The position numbers and the translations under genes are program-made. This document shows positions 11,115 through 24,266 of a DNA stretch of 64,000 bases, piece by piece. The stretch is taken from positions 10,967,501 through 11,031,500 of the forward strand of contig NC_083382.1 in assembly GCF_031755915.1 (NCBI RefSeq), given 5' to 3'. The notes beneath the pieces were generated by a model that worked only from the letters and a program-made list of their open reading frames with translations, had not been told where the DNA came from and ran no database searches. Numbering within the stretch: the first letter of the stretch is position 1; every line of letters begins with the position of its first letter. The DNA comes from Ziziphus jujuba (Eukaryota; Streptophyta; Magnoliopsida; Rosales; Rhamnaceae).

Positions 11115-12587
11115 AAATTTTTTCTTTTCTTTTTCATTTGTTTTTTTTGGGTATATAGGAGAGAATTGATCATGATTGGGATTAGGGTTATGAATATTAA
11201 TGGACCTCTAGATCTCTCCTACTTTATTGCTTTGGTTTAATTTTCATTGATTCAGTCTCAGAGTGACCAAAATCTAAGGAAAGTAAGTAGTGGGAGGATG
11301 ATAAACAATAATGAAAAATGGAGAGGAAAAAAAAAGAAGAAAAAAAGAAAAAGAAAGGGGGATATTCGCTAAGTTCGGTGGATATAAGCAAAATATATTG
11401 TTAGTATGTAGGTTTTTTTTTTTTCCTTTAATTTTATTATTATTATTTTTTTTTTTAAGGATTAGATATGGAATTGTAAACGTTCAGGGCCCGGAGTCGT
11501 CTATCTCTGGTCTTTCAAATTTATTTATTTATTTTTTTTATTATGCTATGCACCCAGCACCTTTTTGCTCCTGATAGATTCGTACCCTGGTCAGTAGCCT
11601 TGAATGGTGGTGTACGTACCGACTAAGCTACCACTTGCAATTTTAGTGAGTGGTTGGTTGATATTGGATATATGATGTAGAAAACTAGAAATGAGTTTAG
11701 TTTTCGCTAATACTTTTGAAAATATAGTAATATTATAATTATTAAAATATTTATCAAATTTATTTATTAAATTATTATTAATTAATATATTTATATAACT
11801 TAAATATAGAAATGTAAGATAAATAAATTAAAAATATAAATTAAATAATTATTGCCATATCATATATCATATTATTTGATAAATATTTTAGTAAGTTTAA
11901 CATTATTGTTTAAACTAAATGAATTAACATCTTTATTTATATTTATTTTTATAATAATACTAGAGTATGAAAATATTTATCAAATTTGTTTATCAAATGA
12001 TATAATATATTATGTAATAATATTTAATTTTTTTATTTTTTTATTTACTTTTTATTTAAGAATTTATTTTTTCATATTTAGGTTATATGAATATATAAAT
12101 TAATAATATATTAATATATATCATTTGATAAATAATTTCTATGAATATTTTTGTCCCTTTAACATTATATAATTTTTTATTTTCATATTTACTAATTATA
12201 TAAATAAGTCTATTATTTTTATATTATATATATATAATTAAAACTGGATTATATGAAACATTTGGAAAACCAAGCTGGCATAGATTCTGGTGTCAACCAA
12301 GAATAAAAAGTGGAAAAACAAACAAGTTGAGTCAGAAAAGAAAAATTATACCCATTGCTTTATGATCTGCTCTGTGCTCTATCTCCAATGGAAAATGAAT
12401 GAATTATATTTGATTTTCCTATGAAAATGAAGAACAATTTCTTCATTTCTTTAACTTTGGCTAAAAACTTATACAAAATTGCAATTATGCATGGTCAATG
12501 ACTCCATCCGTGTATCAAAATTATATATTAAGAAAAAAAAAATGTATGATAAAAAAAAGGCATATAAAATGGGAAAAATAGTGTGAA
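11115..12587. other. Intergenic DNA with repeat copy
   Basis: It contains the 3' flank of the coiled-coil gene, several A and T homopolymers, and AT-rich sequence at 11690-12240. The block 12240-12490 is the second copy of the repeat seen at 7220-7530. No coding signal was found. Confidence 0.5.
12240..12490 (+). repeat. Dispersed direct repeat, copy 2
   Basis: Diverged copy of 7220-7530 in the same orientation, about 5 kb away. The two copies bracket the small coiled-coil gene and the AT-rich block. No LTR-like TG...CA ends or target duplication were seen, so it is better read as an old local duplication or a dispersed repeat than as the ends of one element. Confidence 0.75.
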
Positions 12588-13199
12588 TCACTCATCGTTG
12601 TCCAGACTTTCATTGATTGATGTAAGACTTGGCTCCCATGACATGTAATTTCGCACCCTCCTCTTCCCTTCACGAGACTCAGGATTTGAGCTTTTCAGGC
12701 CAGCCTTTTGCTTAACATCAATACCAGAGAACTTAACATGTTTTTTGGCAGCATTTTTCATTCGACCACCACTGCAAGAGCTGTTATTTTTCTCATACAT
12801 CTCACTTTTCTTCTTTGAGAGTTTTTTGGCTGAGCAATCCTTGTTGGAATTTTTGGATTCAAAAGGGTTATCACACATTTCTTTATTGGGTTTTCGTATC
12901 TTCCGCCGTAGCTTTTTTACAGTCCCACGAGGAACTACGTAATACTTCTCACCGGGAGTGAGGATCTTCTCAGGACGGACTACCGAATCCCATGGCTGCT
13001 TAAATACCTCAGGCTTAGTCAGCAAGAAAGAAGGATACTTCTCCATAACTTTGGCTGCAGGGATTGCCATGTAGTAGGACTCAACAAAACCGCCGGCATG
13101 CACAATCTTCAATGCCGACATGCTCTCCTCATCCGGTGGAGCGAGGATTGGCTTAGGAGGAGCGATGAACAAGAAAAAATTGAGCAATTTGCTGAGCAT
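12588..13199 (-). CDS. PADRE / DUF4228 domain protein
   Basis: A 203-aa intronless frame starting at 13199 with the usual short hydrophobic N-terminus (MLSKLLNFFLFIAPPKP). The core ALKIVHAGGFVESYYMAIPA ... YPSFLLTKPEVF ... ILTPGEKYYVVPRGTVKKL is the pattern of the plant PADRE domain (DUF4228), whose members often respond to pathogens and stress; their biochemical role is unknown. The C-terminal half is Lys/Ser-rich and disordered in character, and ends in SWEPSLTSINE, the conserved short tail motif seen in many family members. The frame is open 23 codons further upstream, but that extension has no family similarity, so the ATG at 13199 is preferred. The next gene (GIP) is on the same strand, 1.3 kb upstream. 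Confidence 0.87.
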   Translation of the reverse strand: MLSKLLNFFLFIAPPKPILAPPDEESMSALKIVHAGGFVESYYMAIPAAKVMEKYPSFLLTKPEVFKQPWDSVVRPEKILTPGEKYYVVPRGTVKKLRRKIRKPNKEMCDNPFESKNSNKDCSAKKLSKKKSEMYEKNNSSCSGGRMKNAAKKHVKFSGIDVKQKAGLKSSNPESREGKRRVRNYMSWEPSLTSINESLDNDE

Positions 13200-14507
13200 G
13201 ATTTGGTGGCTGTTTTTTTGCAGTGGATATAACATCAAGCAAAGGAGTTTCCAAGTACAAAAAACCAAGACTAATAATGTCCCTCAGTTTTAATATTAAG
13301 CACGTCGATGAATCCTAGAGTTCCCCATAAATTGTGTGCTCGTACATTTCCTGCTAGAGCCAATCATAGTCAGAGCTTAACAAGAGTACAAAAAGGAGTG
13401 AAGGGCAACTTCAAGGCAAGCCGGCCTTTGTTTTGTTGTGTAATCTGTGTCAGCATATGCTAAAAAGATCATTCAGATAGAATATCGGCCTGCAAAGAGA
13501 TTATAATACACTAACTTTACAACATACTAATTATGTTTTGTTGTGTAATCTGTGTCAGCATATGCTAAACAGATAATTCAGATAGAATATCGGCCTGCAA
13601 AGAGATTATAATACACTAACTTTACAACATACTAATTATGTTTATTAAATACCAGACCGAAATCAGAAATTGCTGCCCCTAATAAACAACTGCTAAGAAA
13701 CCCAATTGGCTAGTGGGCATTCTGAAAGCAAAATTAAATGCACCAGATGAGAACAATTAAATTTTTGAAAATCACAATGGAATTTACAAGTTTAATAAAC
13801 TTTCCAAGTGTTACCCTATTGACCTTGGATAATAAAACCAAGCTTTCAACCATCTATAGGTCAATTTAAACAATTGACAGGTTTGCTTTTTCAGCTTATA
13901 CCAATACAACAGTTCAGTACATTCTCTCCTTGCTATCAAAAATTCACTTTACAGGTAAGCCAGCGTAAAGACGAGGGAAACAAAAAAAAGAAAAAAGAAA
14001 AAGAATGAAAAATTCTTCACCAGCCTATATCTTACCTTCCAAAATCCTATAAAAACCTCATATATGAAGGAGATAAAAAAAAAATTAAAAAAAATGAAAG
14101 AGATTCTCACCACTCAACAGTAAATTCTAAGAAAAGTTCAAAACTTCAAAAAGCAAATAGATGGCACAAAAGGAGTGGGGACCTAGAAACTACAGAAAGA
14201 AAAGGGAAAACGGTAGCACCATTATAACAGCAGCAACAAAAAGACAACCCGCATATGCCTAACTTGACTAACTAACAACCGTCAATATCAGTTACAGGTG
14301 ATGTGCACCTTTTAATGTCCTCACCCATGCAATCCGAAGATACTACTGGCAAAAATTTCCAGCCTTCCATAGATTTACACTCTAACCTAGCCAACACTGT
14401 ATCTTCTTGCCGTTCCCCCCCTCTCCACTTGTTTGGAGTTTCCCAAAAATTTCCAAGATAGGGCATGCATTTCTTCTTTGTTGTTTATAAAAAAGTCAAT
14501 CCTTGTT
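13200..14507. other. Spacer: PADRE promoter and GIP 3' UTR
   Basis: The left part should be the promoter and leader of the PADRE gene (transcribed leftwards). The right part should be the 3' UTR of GIP copy A. It holds a 105-bp tandem duplication (13431-13640) and A-rich stretches around 13980-14095. No other gene is seen. Confidence 0.5.
13431..13640. repeat. 105-bp tandem duplication, two units
   Basis: Units 13431-13535 and 13536-13640 abut exactly. By eye they differ at only two positions (AAAAAGATCATT versus AAACAGATAATT), so the duplication is recent. It lies about 230 bp upstream of the PADRE start codon, in its likely promoter. Confidence 0.95.
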
Positions 14508-17500
14508 TCAATAGTTACTCGGCCAGTTGATCTGTGCATGCTGAGGCTGCTGATAAACATTGCCCCCAGGTCCAACCATATCAACAGCCCCAGCCACAGT
14601 CTGAGACTGTTGCAAAAGTGGGTGAATGGCCGCCGCTGTTACAGCTTGTGCAGGGTGGTACATACCAGCAAAAGTCCCATGGCCAGCCTGTGCTGGGGTG
14701 AAAGTCATATGTTGACCCTGTGGAGGAAGGTTGTAGAAAGAACTTGTAGGCAAGCTGGATATGTCTCGGCCAGGTGCAGCAACCCACACAGCTGAACCTT
14801 CACTCTGCTGCAAGCAATGAACATTGTGCAATGGTGTCAATACAGCATTAGTAAAACAAAACTAGGGAAATTAACAGACTTGCTAAGCAATATATAAATG
14901 TATATAAAAGAAAAAAGTGGCAAACCCACCACTATTTCCAGATCCTCGGAAGTATTAATCTGAATTAAGAAATCTCTAGCATGGACTGTTAACATCAATG
15001 TATCGAAAGAGTAGAAAACCTACCGTTCTTTCTATATATCATTAACATCAGCGATATGGACCATAACACCATTATAAGCACAATTTTTTAAGTACCACCA
15101 TGTCCAATCTTACTTTTCCAAAACATCTTCATCATGGCATCACTAATACAGATAACTAATTGTTTTACAACAACCAATACATAGTCCAAAGCATCACAAC
15201 GTTACAAGCTTAAATGCAGTTACTGGATCTCTATTTTGTTTTTCCTCCCTCTCACTCTCTCTTCCTTGTCCCCCCCAAATTACCAGGCTATTACTAGAAC
15301 AATAGTCCCTGCAGGTGGCTACCGAAGGAATGGTAGAACTTTAACACATGTATCCACTTTATGAGATGCATGAACTCAAATCAAACTCAGCCACCCTTAA
15401 ACTAGTTACTTCTGCTTTTTGACAACATAAGAGGTTTCATCAAACATAGAGCATCTGTTCCATGGTTCAATACTTAATATCAAACGAAGAAGAAAACAAA
15501 CGAGGAAAGCACCCATACAGGGACAAATCTGTTGACTGAATCCATTTTTACATGTTAAGGAACTATCTCCATTGACACTAGTAAAACCAACATAAACCAT
15601 TTTACAAAAGAAAAATACAACATCAATTATACAGGATAGAGAAAAAGGTAACTACAAACCTGTTGTCCAGAGATATAAACATTACTCTCCTTGAACTGAG
15701 ATGCTCCAAGATCCTCATTAGCAGTAGAATTTCCAGGTGCTGCAGCCGAGCTGGGATTATAACCAGTTAGGGAGGTGCCATATGGTCCATAACTGCTGGC
15801 CATCCCGATGTGAGTTGAGTTTCCTGTATTAGCCCCTGGCTTGTACTGCGGGAGTGAATATTTGACTCCTGAGGCCGCTGCTGCTGGTGGAGCTGGATAT
15901 ACACTGCCAGCCTGAGGTTGCTGGGGAAATGCACCATTGCCCAAAAATTGGTGAATTGCTGGAGGTGGAACATAGAATGGGGAAAAATAGTGGCCATAGG
16001 GAAAGTAGTTTGGAGGGTAATGCGAGATATGCAATCCAGTCGGTGGCCGGAAAACAGGAACTGGTTGCTGAGTTACGGCTATGGAGCTTTGCATAAGGCC
16101 AGCAGGTTGTGTAACCAGTGGAGTAGGACCAGCTGTGGACAGGACCCCACCCTGCAAATGAATGTATGGGAACTTTAGAACACATAGAGCACATGAAACC
16201 AATATATTGGTGTCAGCATTTCTATGTACACTTATATATACAACACACTTATTAACTATAAGCCTATCCAAGCGAAAGATGCAAAACTAAAGAATTGAAC
16301 TCTTGATGAATTCATTTCATCCGTAAGTCACACAGAAAGATGAAAATAAATTACTAAAATAAGAAAATCATTTGATCTTGTCAGAGGTAGTTGCATAGGC
16401 ATTTTTCTTCTAGTATATCAGGCTAGAACAATGGTATATTCAGTATAAACCAGTCATCAATTATAACCACCCAACAAGACATTTTCAGTATAAACCAGTC
16501 ATCAATTATAACCACCCAACAAGACATTATGCAGAAGAGGCAGCACAACATCAATCATAAGTTAAACTCATAAAGCACAATAAATCAAATTCAAATCAGC
16601 AAGGCAGCACATACGGTAACCAGGCAACGCCCAAAAAAAAAAAAAAAAAAAAAAGGCAATGGACATCCTACCATCCTTAAAAGTCGAAAAAATGAGCAGC
16701 AGCTAGTCAAACAGTGCGATCATGCCCTAAAATTTCAATAGAAATACAAACCCGTTCCCTACTTGTGGAGATCAGAAAAAATATTTACATAAGAATTCTT
16801 GACAAACAGATATAACCAAACATAAAGATGAAACAAAGAGGATCAGAAAATACATTTTCAAATAGATTTTGATGACAAGACAAAAATACTCAGCAGATAT
16901 GTCAACAGTCAATGTCCAGAGCAGTACATTTCCAACACAATTCTATTCGTACAAAAACTGGAAGATTCTAAATACTCCTGTTGCTACTTAGCAATTTGCA
17001 GAAAATAAATGAATTGCAGAAGCAGAAGATGCCAGCATAACATAACATATGCTGAAGAAACACTTGAGGAAAGAACTCTGAAATAACAATTCAATCTGCA
17101 CGCTATTTTATTAAGAACATAAACAAGTGAACACTTCACTAGAATGATTATTATTCAAAGAACTCCATAACATTCTTAGCATAATAAAAGAAAAGGGTAC
17201 TTAATAAATGAAAACCTCTTGTGGAGACTGTGAACTTGGTGGAGGCAATATGGTTACATTCCCATTATACTTGGTGGCAACACCAGGAGATGGAAAAGGC
17301 GAAAGGCGACCTTCGATATCACTACCCGAGCGGTAAAATTGTGCATAGTAACTTGAAGGATCAAAGGGTTGTTGTAGCTACAAAAACAGCAGTCAGTGAC
17401 CACTAGTTATCAATATAAAACAAAAGAGTCAACAAATTATCCTAATAGCATCAAAATCTGAAATCAGAAACCAACATCAATCAGAATATGTTCCATATAT

Positions 17501-20500
17501 TACTCAACAGATTAATGAACATTAAAAATAACAATCCAATTACTAAGAAGCAAATTGATTGTGAATATCAGACTTAGCAAAAGACTTAACATGTATTTAT
17601 TAAATAGCTAGGTCTAAAAACAAAAGCAAAAGTAAGACATGAGAACTGACCACAAAGCTTGGATGGCGAGAAACATCACGAGCTTGAGAGTCAGGGTTTT
17701 CCAGTGGTGCAAGCTGACCTCCTAAGACTGGAGGTACAAACCCAAAACTATAGTTTGGAGAAGTATGAACCACCGAGTATTGATGGCCTCCGGATGGCAA
17801 CACAGCATCTTGCTTGGATTCATTATGCCCAAGGGCTGCACTTGATGATATTTCACCATCAGCAGGTGATAAATTTTCAGGTACATGCACTGGTGATCCC
17901 GGACGATCAGAATAATCACCCTCATCAGCATTTGTCAATGCATTTTGATTGCTGGATTAAAAAAATGCATAACATGTCATAATAAAATACAATAAAGTCA
18001 CTGCCACAAAGTTCACAAATAGAGAGTTCATGCAGAGAATATACAACCAGAATAAGACATATAAATACAAAAGAAGACAGGAGTTACAAGTTGTAAGTAT
18101 ACACCAATAATTGCTAAATCTAACAATCTGGACAATCAGACATGAGATGTGCTGGGATGCAAGATCTAGAGAAATGCATGTCCATAAAATTGATCTAAAT
18201 CTCATTGGATGTACAAAGATGCTCCACCAATCTGGGGCAACATTCATTCTTCCACAAATCAGGATTACTTTTAAGTAATATTTCCTAGATGTATAAGCAA
18301 CTTAATAAACATTTGTTTTTGCAAAAGCTTAAAACTACTACTAATGCTTGACTACTACTTGCGCTATGGTCATATTATACTTGAAATTGCTGTCTTTTCA
18401 TGAAAGCACTACTTTTAAATAATATTTCCTAGATTTATAAGCAACTTAATAAACAAATGTTTTTGCAAAAGCTTAAAACTACTACTAATACTTGACTGCT
18501 ACTTCTGCCGTGGTCATATTATACTTGAAATTGCTGTCTTTTCATGAAAGCACTTCTCTCAAGAAATTAAGCAAAAAAGTGATGTGATGCACACTAATCC
18601 TAATACTAAAATACAACATATTACAAAGAAAAATAACCATTACAAACCTTGAGGACTGTTCCTCGACAGTATCTTCAACACCCTGAGATGTTTCAGACAC
18701 AGTTGTAGAGCACTTGTCACTCTCCTGACTGCTGGCATCATTACCCATAATTACCCCAAAACTAGCACCAAAGCTTCCAAAGCTCAACTTGGTCCTTTCA
18801 GATTCAGGGACATGGATATGGTTTGGTAAAATAACATGTTGGCGTTGTGGAAGATGTAATTCATCCAACTTCCTCTGCAGTTTCAAAGTTGCTTCTTCAG
18901 AATCAAGGACCATTGAGACAGTCTGTGACTGGGCAGTAGCTTCAGCAGCAGCAGTTGGAACCTCAGATGCACCAGCTGTTCCAGGACCTTGCACAGTAGA
19001 ATTTGTAGGCTTTGGTTTCCACTCCTTATTAGAACCAACTGTTGAAGACATATTGCAAATATTTTACTTAAATCAAAGAGCAAGTTATCAAACTAACACA
19101 ATACCAACTACAGAACAAAACACAAATGGACAGCTTCTAAAGAGTCATATATTAAACATGAAGTAACATATTTTGCCCCGTCTTCCTTATCATTGTTTTT
19201 AATCTCATTATCTATTTGGAAGTCCCCAACACCCTGTTTAGGAAACTGAACTTCTCCGTATAGGTTGATCATTAACATAACTCTGAATTCTTATTTTGCA
19301 GCAGAAGCAAGAATCAAGGAAAGAAGTCAAATATATACTTCTAACCACTGGCTGACAGTGCTAAAGTGCAGTGAGGGAAGAAAAGAAACTCAACTAAGAA
19401 ACTGGGGCAGAATAAGGGATATAAAACTTTATTCGTCACTGGACAAGTCATGTCTAGCTTTCAGAAGAATGGCACTTAATTATCATATTCACAACCAAAT
19501 TTCACACTTCCCAAGGTAGACTTTCCTTTATTTAATTAAAAATCATCACCAACAGAACAAATAATATACAATTAGAGGACCAGTTCCTGAATGCTTTAAA
19601 CAGATATGAAACAGCCTTAATCTAAAATATAATGGATAAGTAGATCATGACAAGTCCAGCTGACCTCTAAATGTTTCCCGCAAACCCCTATATATGCTAC
19701 ACCAAAAAAAAAAAAAAAAAAAAAAAAAATCTAATAAAAGATGAAACGTAATGAACCAAAGACCTACCCTTCTGACCGCCAATTATTTGCTGTGACCGGC
19801 TGCTGTAATTTGATGATGGCCGACTAATTGAAGAACCACCATGAGTTGATGTAGACAAAGATTGTGAAAACTCAGTGAATTGACTTTTCCCAACTCCCTG
19901 GAAATTGTTTGGCATCTTTCCTTGTGCAGACGAGCTACCAATCTCAGAAGCTGTCACATTAGTCATTGACAAAAGCTAGCCTCAGTTTATCAACATCACC
20001 ACATTTTTAACATAAAATGTAATATTTAAGTGCCTGACCAGTAGATAATTTGTTCTCGACATGGATAGTTGCATTTGGCTCACCAGGAGGGCGATGGCTC
20101 CCTACTTCACGTTTAATCGTGCCTACTGCACCTGGAACTCTTGAATCATTAGATGGCTCAAGGACAGGATCTGAAGATGAGAAACAGACCACTAATGAAG
20201 ATGTTGGTGTTGGTGCAGGCTGTTCACATGAGTCCTCAGTTCCAACTGCAATAGGGTTCTTGTTTGTATCACCTGGATTGAGCTTACTGCTTGAATTATC
20301 TTTGCTGGCATATGTCAAACTTAACTCAGGACCACCACTTCCTGCTGATATATTGGAGGCATGCATGATACTAGTACTTCCAGAAGCTATATTGGTAGGA
20401 CCATTGGCAATGATAGGGGTAGACCTGCAAAAAAAATTAATCATGTAACTTGTACCAACTGCCATCCTACAGGATATAAAAGACTCAAAAGGAGAAAGAG

Positions 20501-23500
20501 CAATTGATTTAAAAAATGTAGTCACCTTGTAACAGAACTTCTTTCTTTATTCTTATTCTCATAAGAGGTTGGCAAAGAAGCAAGATCCTTCTCTGCACCT
20601 TGATTGAGTCCATTCTCCTTTCCAGGACCCGAACTCCTGCCGCCACCAGCATCTGACAAGAGGAAATGCTGAAGAAAATTAAACTAGCTACCATTATAAC
20701 TGACCCCATAACAAGATAAAGTTCATGCTAGTATTTTCAAATAACTAAACTTCATAAGTTACATAAAGAAAAGGGTTACTAGTAGTTGTCATATAACCCC
20801 ATAGAGACCATAACTTGCCCCACCACCACAACCCAACCCCAAAAGATAGTAGGAAAAATGCAAGATATCAAAAACTTGTTATAATTTTGTTATATGACAA
20901 AAACCATACTAAGTTTGAGCAAAATTATGCATGGAGATAGCAAAAGACAGTGTTAAAAGCAACACAATCAAATCAAAAACTTTTAATGGATGGAAAAGGA
21001 AAAGAGCTACAACAACAATAACCCCAAAATAGTTCTGTATGAACTTGTTGTGTACCATGGGATGTAAGGCGCGGTGAAAAAGACACCCGACCACCCCTAC
21101 CCCCCCGTCCCTGCGTACCAGATCTCCACCGCACCTCTCCAGACTCTCTGTTGTTTAGATTCTGCAAGAGCATACAAGGGAGAGGCAAAACAAAAATAAA
21201 ATAAAATAAAATAAAATAAAAGAGAATTGAAATAAATAATAATAATAAGTAAAAGAAAAACAGACTCCCTAAGCTGGTGAAAAAACCACATGGACAAATA
21301 ACAAGGACACACAACATGAGATTATGGGAAAGCTCACGGTGAAACTAAATAAAAATGCCCACCCATCCACCTGTTTCTCAAAGTAATACCGAAAATATTA
21401 GAGCATATGAAGCCCTAGATTAGAAATCGAAGGTTAAAAATTTGAGGATTTTAAAAACAGAAACGAAATGAAATGAAAATAAACATATGTGATTTAACCT
21501 AAATAAACATATGTGATTTAACCTAAGTCTATATAAATGAAAAGTTGGTGTGATCAAAGTATAATGACCTTTTTTTTTATTGGAAACTTTATATTCTTAT
21601 AAAATGAGGCAACATAGCTACAACATTCTATACCAATCTAGCAAAAGGAAACCTCATAACGAGGCACCTTGCATGGCAATGCAAAACATCTGAATTATAA
21701 TGCATATGAAGTGAAAATATGTATGCCAATCTTCAACTTATAACCTTACCTCTTTTCTTCTGTCACGTTTCCTTTTGACCTCATGGAATGTATCTGTATA
21801 TCAACACAAGAAATCCTATCTTGGTCAAATAAAAATATATACATATATTGGAAGCAAATCATAGAAGAATCTATTTCTCACAATATTTTAAAAATCAGCA
21901 TTTCGATGACAACAGATAAACACGGATGCATTATCACATGAAGAGACAGTTAAATCAGAATCTGAATAACATAAAGCAGTTAAATTAGTAATAATTCTCA
22001 GACAAACTTGTAATAACATAAAGCAGGAACCACATGTCAGAACAGGATCTTCAATGATATGCTTGAACCAAAAATTAAATAAGTCATACTAATCAACTTT
22101 CAACTTGAACCCTACTATCCCTTTGCACGTGCCCTAACTATAATCAACTTCCTCTGAACACTAAAAGTGTTACAGAAAATCTTGGAAAGCAATGCTCAAA
22201 AGCTACCAAAGGCTCTTACCACATATTTCCTTAATAAGGTAACACAAAAAAAAATGCAACGACTACAAACTACAAGAATCAATTGAATGAAAAGACGAGT
22301 AGGCAGACAATTACAACCAGAAGACTGATAATTAAAATTTAAGGAAAATACTATTACCCTCCCACTGCACATGTGCGACCCCATACATTACTAATTATTA
22401 TTTGATAAAGGCTTACGGGTAAGTTCTTTCCATCGGTTATTGAAGAAAGCCTATCAACCACCTGCTCCACTGATGCACACATGTAAATATCGATTTAACA
22501 ATATTATCCAAATTGCTAAGTGCTCATGCCGTAACGTTTATGTTTTTGGTTTGCAATTTTCCTAAAAGGTTTTACAAGTAAGTTCTACAATTTGTAAAAG
22601 GTTCTACATTTGTAAAAGGTTTTACAATTTTTCAAATGTTTACATGTGCGACTCCATACATTACTAATTATTAACTGATAAAGGCTTACAATTAAGTTCT
22701 TTCCATCTATTATTGCAAGAAGCCCGATCAACCACCTGCTCCACAGATGCATGCATGTAAATATTGATTTAACAATATTCTACAAGTTGCTAAGTGCTCG
22801 TGCATAACGTTTATGCTTTTGGTTTTTGGTTTGCAAATTTTTCTAAAAGGTCTTACTTAGTTGTGTAAAATTGAGTTGTGCTTTAAATGATAGTTACACT
22901 TCTCACCTAACTGAAAACTAGCCACAAGATTAAAGAAAACAAAATACTAAATTGAAAACCATTTCAAGGTATTGATAAAATGAGGCTCATTTTGATGAAC
23001 CACTTTCCTTTTATCATAACAAATGACTATTATTCATGTATGCTAATCTCTCAAACAGAAAACCAAAAACATAAATGTTACCATAGCGAGCTGTAAGAAA
23101 ATGGTTTTGAGCTGATTAATGAATGGTTTAAGAAACAACCAGTCCTAAATATATGTTTTTTCTTACCTTAGGAATCTGAATAATTAAATACAGGTCCATT
23201 AAGTTTATTTATTTATTTTTCACTTTTACACGAGAGAGCATTGAATATAAAATCATACAAATCTGAACACGAGCTATAGCCATAAAATTTGAGTAAACTT
23301 AAAACTCTTCCTAGAGATAATTCCAAGTCATATTAAATCACACGAAGTTCAGTATAGCATAAGCACTCTGAAACACCTGAAGATGATTGCTGAAAACCAA
23401 CAAAGTCTGTGCTACCGAAAAATAAAGCCAACAGCAAGGTTTCACTAACGTAAAGATGGCATCAGAATCTTAGTTTCAAAAAAGAAAATTTACAAAAACA

Positions 23501-23948
23501 GAATGTATGAAAACAGTGAACACCAATCATAGCAAAACCAAAAGCACTCAACTGAAATTTCCACCTCACACAAAAACAAAACCGAAAACGAAAATCAAAT
23601 CAAACCCACAATAAAACACAGCCAAAAAAAGGGACCCATAGTGGAACAAAATCAATTCCGAGACATGGATCACAGAAAAACAATAAAAACACGATCAGGA
23701 TCAAACCCATGAAAACCCGTAAAGTAGAAGAAGAAAAAAAAAAAAAGAAAAAAAAAACGGAGGAAGAAAGCAAAATCATTTGTACCCTGAAGGAGGAGCT
23801 TCTGGGTTGTCTCGTTGGGATCCATGGAACATTCTTTGAGCATTGCATAGATTTCCTCTTCACTTTGATTTACTGTGATCTCCTTAATGTCCTGGATCGT
23901 TTTTCTCACACTGTTTGGGATTGAAACCCTAAACCCACTAGTACTCAT
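14508..23948 (-). CDS. GBF-interacting protein 1-like (GIP copy A), 11 exons, intact
   Basis: Exons: 23948-23786, 21793-21750, 21161-21056, 20652-20526, 20424-20039, 19950-19768, 19038-18648, 17951-17651, 17377-17216, 16151-15660 and 14807-14508. All junctions are GT..AG and in phase, giving 884 aa. Residues about 8-67 are the UBA-like GIP1 N-terminal domain (DUF1296): VSIPNSVRKTIQDIKEITV ... MLKECSMDPNETTQKLL. A basic KRKRDRRK patch and an RGG-like GRGGRGGR stretch follow. The rest is low-complexity Ser/Thr/Pro/Gln-rich, with a conserved LHLPQRQHVILPNHIHVPES block. In Arabidopsis, GIP1 was reported to bind G-box factors and raise their DNA binding; family members are nuclear or cytoplasmic adaptors. 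The start at 23948 (MSTSGFRVSIP) is preferred: the frame stays open upstream but without conservation. An incomplete second copy lies at 29838-35264. Confidence 0.95.
16441..16530. repeat. 45-bp tandem duplication in GIP copy A intron 9
   Basis: Units 16441-16485 and 16486-16530 are direct repeats beginning CAGTATAAACCAGTCATCAA, nearly identical. They lie inside the intron between exons 9 and 10 and do not affect a splice site. Confidence 0.95.
18267..18554. repeat. 144-bp tandem duplication in GIP copy A intron 7
   Basis: Units 18267-18410 and 18411-18554 share ATATTTCCTAGAT, GCAACTTAATAAACA, TTTTTGCAAAAGCTTAAAAC and GAAATTGCTGTCTTTTCATG in order, with several substitutions. The homologous intron of copy B carries a different, shorter duplication (29657-29794). 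Confidence 0.92.
22371..22856. repeat. Imperfect ~205-bp duplication in GIP copy A intron 1
   Basis: Copy 1 (about 22371-22574) and copy 2 (about 22642-22856) both run from ACATGTGCGAC through CATACATTACTAATTATT, AACCACCTGCTCCAC, AAGTGCTC and TAACGTTTATG to TAAAAGG. Between them is a string of short GTAAAAGGTT-type repeats. GIP copy B lacks this block at the matching place. Confidence 0.88.
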
Positions 23949-24201
23949 CCTTGCAAACCACGAAACGACCGACAGACTATATGATAAAGAACAAACGAAA
24001 AAATGGAAGAAGAAAGCAGAGACAACGATGGTGAATATGTTTTTCAAGAGGGGGGGGTTTGAGGGATGGGGTTCTTAGATTACTACTAAACACACATATA
24101 CTACCAACAAATTCAACAAAAGCTATGATCTTTCTGATGGGTTTTTTGAATTTGATCCAACTACACACAGCAAAGAAAGAATGAAAGACAAAGAGAATGG
24201 C

Positions 24202-24205
<4 letters not shown>

Positions 24206-24250
<45 letters not shown>

Positions 24251-24266
24251 AGAGGGAGCAAAACGA

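Noticed and set aside
11575..11640. Sequence resembling the conserved head of a plant SINE or other small repeat (ACCGACTAAGCTACCACTTG)
   Set aside because: Only a short suggestive string; no A/B promoter boxes in order, no poly(A) or T tail and no target duplication were found.
13200..13268. Upstream extension of the PADRE protein frame
   Set aside because: The extra 23 residues have no family similarity; the ATG at 13199 gives the normal family N-terminus.
14433..16271. Several plus- and minus-strand frames around the last two GIP exons
   Set aside because: Overlapping shadows of exons 10-11; only the frame joined by GT..AG sites continues the conserved protein.
23949..24047. In-frame upstream extension of GIP copy A (33 extra residues from 24047)
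   Set aside because: No conservation with the family or with copy B, and it runs into the presumed leader. The ATG at 23948 matches the conserved MSTSGF start of both copies.
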